Assembly: GCA_020633975.1 (NCBI GenBank)
Contig: JACKCR010000003.1
Span: 186,001 to 250,000, forward strand
DNA from: Candidatus Eiseniibacteriota bacterium
Lineage (GTDB): Bacteria > Eisenbacteria > RBG-16-71-46 > CAIMUX01
Length of the DNA stretch: 64,000 nucleotides
Direction: 5' to 3'
Made by a program: the position numbers and the translations under genes. How positions within the stretch are numbered: position 1 is the stretch's first letter; each line of letters starts with the position of its first letter. This document shows positions 52,321-60,041 of the stretch, piece after piece. Under the pieces are notes generated by a model. That model did no database searches and was not told where the DNA came from. It was given only the letters and a program-made list of their open reading frames with translations.

Positions 52321-53622
52321 CTACTTCGCCTGCGCTTCCAAGAACCGGTTCACCATCGGCACGAGTCCGTTCGCACCCGACGTCACCTGCATGTGATTCG
52401 TGTCGGGTAGCACGGCGAGTTGGGCGTTCGGGAGAAGCCGCGACAGGTCGACTGCGTGTTCCGGCACGACCACGTCGGAGTCCCCGATCACGATCAGCGT
52501 CCGTGCGTTCACGCCGCGGATCTCGTCGTCGGCGATGTCCGTGAAGTTCCGCATTCTCTCTGCGGCCTTGTCGTGCATCCCTCGAAGATCCTCCGGACGC
52601 GGGGCGACCTCGCGGTATGCGTCTTGGAGTTCCTGCGGCATCTGCTCGAGTGTGGCGTTGGCCATGAACTCCCAGAGCCAGGAGTGAGCGCCGTCTCGCT
52701 TCGCGAGGGCAGACGCTAGCACGAGTGACCGCACTCGTTCCGGATGACGGATCGCAATCTGCAAGGCGATCGTCCCGCCGTTGCTGAAGCCGAGCAGGTC
52801 GGCCTGCTCGATTCCGAGGTGGGACAGGAGCGCTGCGGTGTCGTCCGCGGACTGCTCGAACGTGAACGGCCTCCCTAGGACGTCCGCTGTGTGCCCGTAG
52901 CCTTGTTGCTCGAATGCGATCACCTGTCGTTCCAAAGCCAAGAGATGCAGGATCTGGCCGAACGACGTTCCGATGGTGTCCCCACCTCCGTGGAGCAGAA
53001 CGAGCGGCGGCCTACCTTCGCGTTGCGTGCCGTGGATCTCGAAGTAGAGCTCGAGGTCGTTCACCGGGGCGTAACCGGTTCGAACGGGACGGCTCAGAAC
53101 TTGGCGCAGGAACTCTTCGACTTCGTCGAGCGTGGTGAGCCTTCGCACTTCTTTCGGGAACCGTGTCACTTGGGAAGGGTCCGCACAGAACGCGACGACC
53201 GCCTTCCCGTACTCGCACGCGAGTTCGACTTCGCTCGTCGTTCCTTCCGCTCCCGGGAGCGCTACGATCGCCGTCGACGAGAGCACGTTGATGTGGTTCC
53301 TCGACAGGTCCCCCTTCCCGTAGGCGGCGCTGTGCGGAAGGTGCGTCAGTATCGGCAACTCGACGAACGGGTTCGGGTATCCGGGCCGCGGCGTTCCCGG
53401 GCTCTCCTCGTCCGCACTCGGGATGACGCCGAGAGTGATCCCGATCTCCGGCCTTGCTTCTCGAAAGGCGCGGCCGACCGCAGTCATCGTCCCGGCGCCG
53501 CCTCCGGTGAGTAGGTTCACGCCGAGCCGCGCGAGGAGTTGGCCGAGGGGTACGGCGAGCTCCTCATGCGCATCCGTCCCGGAACCCATGACCCCGATCG
53601 TGACCCTCGAAAGCCGTGACAT
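52321..53622 (-). CDS. LOG (SLOG-superfamily) domain fused to an alpha/beta hydrolase
   Basis: The 433-residue protein starts at ATG 53622 (AGGAG, 7-8 base gap). Residues 1-180 are a LOG/TIGR00725-type Rossmann domain: TIGVMGSGTDAHEELAVPLG, LLTGGGAGTMTAVGRAF and ALPGAEGTTSEVELACEYGK. This last is a variant of PGGxGTxxE, which binds nucleotide or nucleoside phosphate in cytokinin-activating LOG enzymes. Residues 185-433 are an alpha/beta hydrolase: LVLLHGGGDTIGTS (oxyanion), nucleophile Ser280 in GFSNGG, an acid in IGDSDVVVPEH and His410 in PDTNHMQV. All triad parts are present. One possibility is that the LOG half senses or cleaves a nucleotide and the hydrolase acts on a linked ester. It is upstream of the atypical kinase in the same operon (4-base gap). 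Confidence 0.85.
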   Translation of the reverse strand: MSRLSRVTIGVMGSGTDAHEELAVPLGQLLARLGVNLLTGGGAGTMTAVGRAFREARPEIGITLGVIPSADEESPGTPRPGYPNPFVELPILTHLPHSAAYGKGDLSRNHINVLSSTAIVALPGAEGTTSEVELACEYGKAVVAFCADPSQVTRFPKEVRRLTTLDEVEEFLRQVLSRPVRTGYAPVNDLELYFEIHGTQREGRPPLVLLHGGGDTIGTSFGQILHLLALERQVIAFEQQGYGHTADVLGRPFTFEQSADDTAALLSHLGIEQADLLGFSNGGTIALQIAIRHPERVRSLVLASALAKRDGAHSWLWEFMANATLEQMPQELQDAYREVAPRPEDLRGMHDKAAERMRNFTDIADDEIRGVNARTLIVIGDSDVVVPEHAVDLSRLLPNAQLAVLPDTNHMQVTSGANGLVPMVNRFLEAQAK

Positions 53623-53714
53623 GCCGATCTCCTGTCCGCCCGTCCCCCAGCCCACCTTCCCGGACCAACTCGATCTCGGTGAAACCATGGACCGCGTCCG
53701 GCTTCCTCAACAAG

Positions 53715-53798
53715 GATTGTGGTATCCTTATATACAACGGGAGCCGGAGCGATCGGAGCAGTCCTGGAGCCCCCTCCCGAACTCCTACTACCACAATC
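53715..53798. promoter_or_regulatory. Paired inverted sites upstream of the desaturase gene
   Basis: GATTGTGGTA (53715-53724) and its exact reverse complement TACCACAATC (53789-53798) lie 64 bases apart, 40-120 bases before the desaturase ATG. The surroundings are AT-rich (TATCCTTATATAC), unlike the rest of the window, as expected for a promoter. Two sites on opposite strands fit a dimeric or looping regulator, for example one sensing membrane fluidity. Function is inferred. Confidence 0.4.
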
Positions 53799-53837
53799 AT
53801 ATAGAGAACACCCGGACGTCCGCCGATCGATAGGAAC

Positions 53838-54842
53838 ATGTCGCGCAAATCCAGAAGCTACTTCGACAACGCCGAGACGCTGCGCCAGGACCTCAAGGAC
53901 TTCTTCGACCGGGAAGAGCTCCGGACACTCCATAAGCGAGAGCCCGCCAAGCACTTCGCCTTCGTGGCCTGGCAGTTCTTCCTGCTCTTCGGGGCCGGAA
54001 CCGTGCTCTACAACGTTTCCAACCCCTTGATCTGGATCCCCGTCGCGGTCGTGATGGGGTTCACGATGTTCAACTTCACGGTGCTGCTCCACGAGCAGGT
54101 CCACCGGCTGATCTTCAATGGGCGGTACAAGAAGACGATGCGGTTCCTCGGGCTGCTCTACGCGTTCCCGAGCGGCATCTCGGCCACCCAGTTCAAGATC
54201 TGGCACACCGACCATCACGAGAACCTAGGCGACGAGGAAGAGGACCCGAAGCGGTACCACCTCTCTCCGAAGCGGGTCGAGCGTTGGTACAAGGCCCTCT
54301 ACTGCACCCCGGCTCTCTTCCCGATCTACTTCCGAGCGGCGCGCAAGGAGACGGCGACCTACGACGAGGAAACGCAGAAGACGATCGCGAAGGAGCGGAC
54401 GTTCACCATCGGTGGACACCTCGTCATTGCAGCGATCCTCTGGTGGGCCGGCGGATGGGAGACGATGGTGCGCGTCTGGGCGTTCCCCTACTTCTTCATC
54501 TTCCCGATCGCGTTCACGCTCAACCGGCTCGGTCAGCACTACTTCATCAACCCCGAGGATCCGGCGAACTGGGGCACGCGCGTCGACGGCAACTGGTTCT
54601 GGCGGCTCGCCTTCCTCAACAGCAACCACCATCTCGAGCATCATTACTTCCAGAGCGTGCCGCTCTACAACCTTCCGGAGCTGAACCGAAGGCTGCATCC
54701 ATTCTTCGAGCAGCGCGGGATCCGGAACTTCGGATACGGAGAGATGCTCTACGGTTGGTTCGTGAAGAACCACAAGCCGCACACGCAGTACGACGCTGAA
54801 GCACCGATCAGCGCGCAGCCGCACATGGAGAAGGGCGCCTAA
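53838..54842 (+). CDS. Membrane fatty acid desaturase
   Basis: The 334-residue protein has the three histidine boxes of the membrane di-iron desaturase/hydroxylase family: HEQVH (85-89), HTDHH (123-127) and NHHLEHH near residue 265, with the usual extra His in GQHYF. Hydrophobic stretches flank the boxes (AFVAWQFFLLFGAGTVLYNV, WIPVAVVMGFTMF, LVIAAILWWAGGW). It introduces a double bond (or hydroxyl) into acyl chains in the inner membrane, using O2 and an electron donor not encoded here. The length is typical. It is preceded by paired inverted sites and stands alone in its transcript. Confidence 0.93.
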   Translation: MSRKSRSYFDNAETLRQDLKDFFDREELRTLHKREPAKHFAFVAWQFFLLFGAGTVLYNVSNPLIWIPVAVVMGFTMFNFTVLLHEQVHRLIFNGRYKKTMRFLGLLYAFPSGISATQFKIWHTDHHENLGDEEEDPKRYHLSPKRVERWYKALYCTPALFPIYFRAARKETATYDEETQKTIAKERTFTIGGHLVIAAILWWAGGWETMVRVWAFPYFFIFPIAFTLNRLGQHYFINPEDPANWGTRVDGNWFWRLAFLNSNHHLEHHYFQSVPLYNLPELNRRLHPFFEQRGIRNFGYGEMLYGWFVKNHKPHTQYDAEAPISAQPHMEKGA

Positions 54843-54949
54843 CCAGGGGCGTTCTCGTGGGTTGAGATTCACTTTCGACCGCAGGTGCGTCGAGACGGCC
54901 GCGCCGGGTCGATCCGTTTCGGGGCGTTGGCTGGCTTGGAGTCTCAGAC

Positions 54950-55561
54950 GTGACACCCAGTGACGAACGACCGGACGACCTCGGCCCCGTCAGGGACCCG
55001 CGGGTGACGCGCATCCTCCAGGACATGCGCGCCGATGCGACGACCGATCCGGAACTGGGCCGTCAGCTCTTCGAGATCGTCTACGGTGAGATGCGTCGGC
55101 TCGCAGGCTCGATCCTCAGGGGACAGCGCGCGAACCACACTCTGCAAGCAACTGCACTCGTCCACGAAGCGTACCTCCGGCTCGTCGACAAGGACGTGCT
55201 CGACTATCGCGATCGCCAGCACTTCTTCCGGGTCGCGGCCCGCGCCATGAGGCACATCCTCATCGACTATGCGCGTCGTCGGTCGGCAGAGAAGCGGGGC
55301 GGCGGCGCGGATCGCGTCACGTTGGACGAAGCGCTCGGGCTGGCGCACGATGCCGACCTCCAGGCGATCGAGCTCGACCGAGCGCTCGAAGCGCTGTCGC
55401 AGGAAGACCCGCGCGCAGCCCAAGTGGTCGAGTTGCGTGTGTTCGCGGGACTCTCGGTGAACGAAGTGTCCGAGATCCTCGGCGTGTCTCCACGAACGGT
55501 GGACGGAGATTGGGCGCTCGCCCGCATGTGGCTCAACCGCGCGCTCGCGGAGCCGAAGTGA
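54950..55561 (+). CDS. ECF-family RNA polymerase sigma factor (TIGR02999 type)
   Basis: The 203-residue protein starts at GTG 54950 (GGAG about 8 bases upstream). It has the pattern of the TIGR02999 ECF group found in Acidobacteria, Planctomycetes and FCB lineages: YGEMRRLAGSILRGQRANHT, LQATALVHEAYLRLVD, FFRVAARAMRHILIDYAR and, in region 4, LRVFAGLSVNEVSEILGVSP with RTVDGDWALARMWL. Genes of this group sit beside Ser/Thr kinases that are thought to activate them by phosphorylation. That is so here: the kinase GTG overlaps the sigma stop by 4 bases. Confidence 0.94.
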   Translation: MTPSDERPDDLGPVRDPRVTRILQDMRADATTDPELGRQLFEIVYGEMRRLAGSILRGQRANHTLQATALVHEAYLRLVDKDVLDYRDRQHFFRVAARAMRHILIDYARRRSAEKRGGGADRVTLDEALGLAHDADLQAIELDRALEALSQEDPRAAQVVELRVFAGLSVNEVSEILGVSPRTVDGDWALARMWLNRALAEPK

Positions 55562-58479
55562 CGGGCCCCTCCCCCGATCGGCGCGAACGACTCAAGAAGA
55601 TCCTCCTCGAAGCGAGCGAGCTGTCAGACGAGGCACGGACCCTCTACCTCGACCTCGCCTGCGCGGGCGACCCGGAACTGCGGCGCGAAGTGGAGTCTTT
55701 GCTCGGCCACGACCGCGCGATCGGTGGCGCCGACGCGGTGTCCCTCGTCCGGACCGAGTTCCTCGCGCATGACAAGGACTCACTCGGTACGGTCCTCGAT
55801 CGATACCGCCTCCTTCGTATCCTCGGCGAAGGCGGAATGGGCGTCGTCTACGAAGCGGAGCAGACGGAACCGATCCAGCGCCGGGTCGCACTCAAGCGGG
55901 TACGCTCTCGGGAAGACGGCGGGCGGGCGCTCGAGCGGTTTCGTGCGGAGCGCCAGACGCTCGCAAAGCTCGACCACCCAGGGATCGCGCGCGTCCTCGA
56001 TGCGAACGCCGATCGGGACGGTCGGCCGTTCTTCGTCATGGAACTCGTCGACGGAGTACCGATCACTCGGTACTGCGCGGAACGCGGGCTTCCGTTAGAG
56101 GCGCGGCTCAGACTCTTCGTTCTCGTCTGCGAAGCAGTCCAGCACGCACACCAGAAGGGAGTTCTCCACCGCGACCTCAAGCCATCGAACGTGCTCGTGA
56201 CGACGGTGGACGGTCGTCCCCAACCGAAGGTGATCGACTTCGGGATCGCGAAGGCACTCGAGGGCGACGGAACTCCGGACGAGACAACGTCGGTGGAGCA
56301 GGCAACGCTAGCGGGCCAGGCACCAACGACGGGCCGGCTGCCATCGACAGGACCAGCAACGTCGGCGGGCCAGGCTCCAGCAACCGAGTTCGCGTCGGAT
56401 GCGTCCGACACTGCGTCCCACGCCTCGTCGCCGGAGCGGAAGCGTCATCCGGGACTGACGCGTGCGGGCGAGCTGGTGGGGACCCCGGAGTACATGAGCC
56501 CGGAGCAGGCGTCGGGAGAGACGGGCGCTGTCGATGCGCGCACGGACATCTACGCGCTCGGGATGCTCCTCTACGAACTCCTGGCCGGTCAGCTTCCGTT
56601 TCCGTCGGAGCGGTTCCGAGATGCAAGCGTTTCGGAGATCCTGCGCATCGTTCGCGAAGAGCAACCGACGAGGCCGAGCGAGCGGCTCGCCGCGTCACCG
56701 TCGCCCGCGTCGGGCGCTCCCGGAAGCTCAACATCACCGAGCGCGTCGACACCCGCCGTGGCCACAAGCGGCACGCTGCAGAAACTTCCACGGGACCTCG
56801 ACTGGGTGGTCCTCCGTGCGCTGGAGAAATCCCCATCGGAGCGGTATGCGTCGGCCTCCGAGCTGGCCGCGGACATCGAACGGTTCTTGGATGGACGTCC
56901 CGTGGAGGCTGCGCCACAGAGCAGTGGGTACCGTCTCGGCAAGTTCGCGGCACGCCACCGCACACTCTTGGCGGGAGCGACCGCGCTCGCGGTGGCACTC
57001 CTACTCGGCATCGTCGGCACGGCATGGCAGGCGCACCAGGCGTCGCTCGAGAGAGCGCGCGCGGAGAAGAACCTCGACCGGATCCGCGACCTCTCCCAAG
57101 ACTTCCTCTTCGAGGTCTACGACCAGGTCCGTCCGTTGGCCGGGTCGACTCCGGTTCGCGAGTACATTGCATCCGCGGCATCGGACGTCCTCGAGGAGAT
57201 CGCTCAGGATCCGCGCGACCTCGACACGATTCGTGCGACGTTGATCGCGTCCTACACCCGGCTGGGCTCGGTCGAACTCGATCTGGGAAGGAACGAAGCC
57301 GCGGAGCGGAGCCTGAACGAGGCCGTCCGTCTCTCCGAAGAGGCTCTGGCAAAGAGTGGGGACGACCCGAAGATCACACGCCTCCTGGCCGCGACCTACA
57401 GCCAGCTCGGTCGGGAGCGGAACATCACGGGCGACGTTGCCGGATCGAAAGAGTTTCACGAGAAGGCACTGGTCCAACTCCGCGCACTCACCGCAGCGTA
57501 CCCGGACTCGTCGACCTACCGGTTCGACGTGAGCGCTGCCCTCCTTCGCCTTGGATTCAACTTGGTCCGGATGGCACGCCCGGAAGAGGCGCTTCCCCTC
57601 TACGAAGAAGCGATCGACATCCGCGACACGATGCGAGAGGAACTCACTCCGGACGATGTCGCCTACCCGTGGGCGTTCCGTGGAGAGTGCCTGGAGGCAC
57701 TCGGGCGTCAGGAGGAAGCGCTCGCGAGCTACCGGCACGCCTGTGACACCTTCGAAGAAGCAGTGGCGAAGGACCCGGACGACGCCTTCGTGAAGAACCG
57801 CCTCGCCGTGACGCTCGGCGCCGTGGGTGGAACACTGAGCGACCTCGGCAGGCCGGACGAGGCCGCGTCGATACTGGAGCGAAGTCTCGAGCTGAGATCG
57901 GAGCTCGTCGCTGGAGACCCGGAAAACGTGGTCGCGACCCGGGATCTGGCCAAGGGCTACTACCAGCTCGGAGAGGCTCGTCTTGCTGCCGGAGACGTCA
58001 ACGCCGCGATGACGGCGTTCGAGGCCGGCATGCCGATCGTCCGGACACTGTACGAGGCCGATCCCAGCGACGCGCACTCCGCACGGTATCTGTCCTTGCT
58101 GCTCCAAGCGAACGCGGATGCGCGGTGGAGGGTGGGGCAAAGGGACGAAGCGCGCGGGATGCTTGCCGAGGCTCTGGGGATCGACGAACATCTCCTTCAG
58201 GTCGACTCAGGACGAGACGACCACTACTTCCGGCAGCTCGAGTCGCACCGGATCGAGATGACGTGGGCGCTGGAGACGGCGCAGTCGCAGCCGTCCACTC
58301 GGAACTGGAGCGAGGTACGGCGCCTCGCCGGACTCGTCATGACGGAAGCCGATGCGATCGTCCGGTTGGGATTCCTCGACGCCAACGAAGCTGCCGACTA
58401 TGGTGTCGACGAGGCACGTGCCGCGCTGGCCGAAGCAAACGACAAGAGCCCAGCGACCGAGAAAGGAACGACACCGTGA
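55558..58479 (+). CDS. Ser/Thr protein kinase with membrane helix and TPR sensor, partner of the ECF sigma factor
   Basis: Starting at GTG 55558 (GTGA overlap with sigma), the protein has 973 residues. Kinase motifs are complete: GEGGMG (90-95), Lys113 in ALKRV, HRDLKPSN (204-211), DFG (227-229) and EYMSPEQ (311-317). Residues 232-302 are an activation-loop insertion of Ala/Thr/Gly/Ser-rich repeats (TLAGQAPTTGRLPSTGPATS). A single transmembrane helix lies at about 470-490 (LAGATALAVALLLGIVGTAW), then a coiled segment (ARAEKNLDRIRDLSQDFLFE) and TPR repeats facing outward. It probably senses something in the periplasm and phosphorylates the sigma factor. It overlaps the VOC gene downstream by 4 bases. 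Confidence 0.94.
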   Translation: MTGPSPDRRERLKKILLEASELSDEARTLYLDLACAGDPELRREVESLLGHDRAIGGADAVSLVRTEFLAHDKDSLGTVLDRYRLLRILGEGGMGVVYEAEQTEPIQRRVALKRVRSREDGGRALERFRAERQTLAKLDHPGIARVLDANADRDGRPFFVMELVDGVPITRYCAERGLPLEARLRLFVLVCEAVQHAHQKGVLHRDLKPSNVLVTTVDGRPQPKVIDFGIAKALEGDGTPDETTSVEQATLAGQAPTTGRLPSTGPATSAGQAPATEFASDASDTASHASSPERKRHPGLTRAGELVGTPEYMSPEQASGETGAVDARTDIYALGMLLYELLAGQLPFPSERFRDASVSEILRIVREEQPTRPSERLAASPSPASGAPGSSTSPSASTPAVATSGTLQKLPRDLDWVVLRALEKSPSERYASASELAADIERFLDGRPVEAAPQSSGYRLGKFAARHRTLLAGATALAVALLLGIVGTAWQAHQASLERARAEKNLDRIRDLSQDFLFEVYDQVRPLAGSTPVREYIASAASDVLEEIAQDPRDLDTIRATLIASYTRLGSVELDLGRNEAAERSLNEAVRLSEEALAKSGDDPKITRLLAATYSQLGRERNITGDVAGSKEFHEKALVQLRALTAAYPDSSTYRFDVSAALLRLGFNLVRMARPEEALPLYEEAIDIRDTMREELTPDDVAYPWAFRGECLEALGRQEEALASYRHACDTFEEAVAKDPDDAFVKNRLAVTLGAVGGTLSDLGRPDEAASILERSLELRSELVAGDPENVVATRDLAKGYYQLGEARLAAGDVNAAMTAFEAGMPIVRTLYEADPSDAHSARYLSLLLQANADARWRVGQRDEARGMLAEALGIDEHLLQVDSGRDDHYFRQLESHRIEMTWALETAQSQPSTRNWSEVRRLAGLVMTEADAIVRLGFLDANEAADYGVDEARAALAEANDKSPATEKGTTP

Positions 58480-58868
58480 TCCATCACGTCGAGATCTACG
58501 TGAGTGACCTCGAGCGCTCGATCCAGTTCTGGACACCACTCATGGAACGCTTGGGTTACGAGTCGGAGCGGTGGTCGGGTGGGATGAACTACCTCGACGG
58601 TGAGTCGACCTACCTCTGCTTCCTGCCCGCGCCGTCCGAACACGTCGGCGCCGGGTACCACCGAAAGAGGGTGGGCCTCAACCACCTCGCCTTCCAGGCA
58701 TCGTCGCGCACATTGGTCGACGAGCTGACCGAGTGGGTGAAGGAGAACGGCTACACCGTGCTCTATGAGGATCGGCACCCGTACGCCGGCGGCCCGGGCT
58801 ACTATGCGCTGTTCTGTGAGGATCCGGATCGGATCAAGGTCGAGATCGTCGCACCGAGCGAGAGCTAG
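58476..58868 (+). CDS. VOC-superfamily protein in the sigma-kinase operon
   Basis: The 130-residue protein starts at GTG 58476, inside the kinase stop (GTGA), with AAGGA upstream. It has two glyoxalase-like halves: MIHHVEIYVSDLERSIQFWT with metal-ligand candidate His3 or His4, and NHLAFQASSRTLVDELTEWV with YYALFCEDPDRIKVEIVAP (metal-ligand Glu). All parts are present and it lacks the insertion seen in the other VOC protein. The product could be a glyoxalase, dioxygenase or antibiotic-binding protein. Strict coupling to the kinase suggests it responds to the same stress or is controlled by the sigma factor. Confidence 0.9.
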   Translation: MIHHVEIYVSDLERSIQFWTPLMERLGYESERWSGGMNYLDGESTYLCFLPAPSEHVGAGYHRKRVGLNHLAFQASSRTLVDELTEWVKENGYTVLYEDRHPYAGGPGYYALFCEDPDRIKVEIVAPSES

Positions 58869-58878
58869 CCAGGATCGA

Positions 58879-59835
58879 CTAGTCGGCCGACAGAACACGA
58901 ATCCCGGAGGCCATGATCTCCAGGCCTTGGATGGTTCCTCCGTAGTACTCGGCAGCTCCGGTGTCGATGCACCAGACGCGATCGTCGCACTGTTCGGTGA
59001 TGCCTTGCTCCTGCACGGTATGTCCAACGACCATCCGGTCGCAGTCGAGGGTCGCGAGCACATCGCTCAGTAGCGCGCAGTCCGCGGCGTCGGGATCGTC
59101 GCTGTACTGACGCGCCCACACGGGATCGTCCTTCGTCTCGTACACCGTGGGCATCGGACCGGTGCCGCGGAGCCAGGCGCGGGTCTCGGCATTCAGACGT
59201 TCCAAGCCGTAGGCAACGTGGTCGGGAAGGATGCCGCCGTGGACGAAGAGCGTGCGGCCGATGATGACTGCTACGTTTCTCTTCGCCAGCATGCGGGCGT
59301 AGCGTCCACCAGGACGAAAGGCGGTGGCGCGGGGCCGTTGCTCGTCCGGAAGCGACACGACGAGAGAGTCAGTGTCGTCGATCACGATGCCGGCGTCGGC
59401 GAAGTCGGCCCAGCCCCCATCCGTGACGTAGCGGAAGTCCCCCTCGACGTTCATGATCTCATGGTTGCCGAGAAGTGCATGCAACGCACCACCGGCAGCA
59501 CGCGCCTCGTCCTGCAAACGGTCCAGAAGGTCGAGGATCGCCTGCTCCTCGTCACCGCGATCGATCTGGTCTCCGGTCTGGACGACGGTGAGGTCGCCAC
59601 CGATCCAGTGCTCGTGCTCGTCGATCGCACCAGCGAGCCGGAGTGCCGTCCTCGCAGCGTCGAGATCACCGTGCCAGTCACCGAAGGCCACGATGCGCCC
59701 GGTCGCGGGAAAGCGCGTCGGGGGATCTGAAGAACTGAGATCTCCACTGTCCGGCGCCGCCAGCCCGGTCCCACGGCCTGTGCTGATGAAGGCCATCGCG
59801 AGAAGTGCCATGACCGAAACTCTGCGAATACTCAC
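58879..59835 (-). CDS. Exported calcineurin-like metallophosphatase (Shewanella-like type)
   Basis: The start is GTG 59835, chosen for its AAGAGGAAGG 5 bases upstream. The 318-residue protein has a signal peptide ending near residue 27 (VSVMALLAMAFISTGRGTGLA). The metallophosphoesterase motifs are all present in order: FGDWHGD, TGDQIDRGD, LLGNHE, LFVHGG and VVGHT, the di-metal site of phosphoprotein phosphatases. The block order and the ARMLAKRNVAVIIGRTLFVH stretch fit Shewanella-like PPP phosphatases. Being periplasmic, it could act on phosphorylated outer proteins or nucleotides. It converges with the VOC gene, 10 bases apart. Confidence 0.9.
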   Translation of the reverse strand: MSIRRVSVMALLAMAFISTGRGTGLAAPDSGDLSSSDPPTRFPATGRIVAFGDWHGDLDAARTALRLAGAIDEHEHWIGGDLTVVQTGDQIDRGDEEQAILDLLDRLQDEARAAGGALHALLGNHEIMNVEGDFRYVTDGGWADFADAGIVIDDTDSLVVSLPDEQRPRATAFRPGGRYARMLAKRNVAVIIGRTLFVHGGILPDHVAYGLERLNAETRAWLRGTGPMPTVYETKDDPVWARQYSDDPDAADCALLSDVLATLDCDRMVVGHTVQEQGITEQCDDRVWCIDTGAAEYYGGTIQGLEIMASGIRVLSAD

Positions 59836-60041
59836 AGCGTCCTTCCTCTTGCCGCTCCCACCCCTCATTGCGGACGGCTGATGCCATCATGGAAGCACTC
59901 GCCCTGCTAGATGTGGTCGCAGAAGGATACGCTCGGCCGACAACCCATGCACGCCCGCAATCGGGAAGCGTGCGGCTCTCCAGGGGAAAGCTGATATCAT
60001 CCAAGGACACCTCCAACGCCGCGAAGTCTGGAGTTCCTCTC

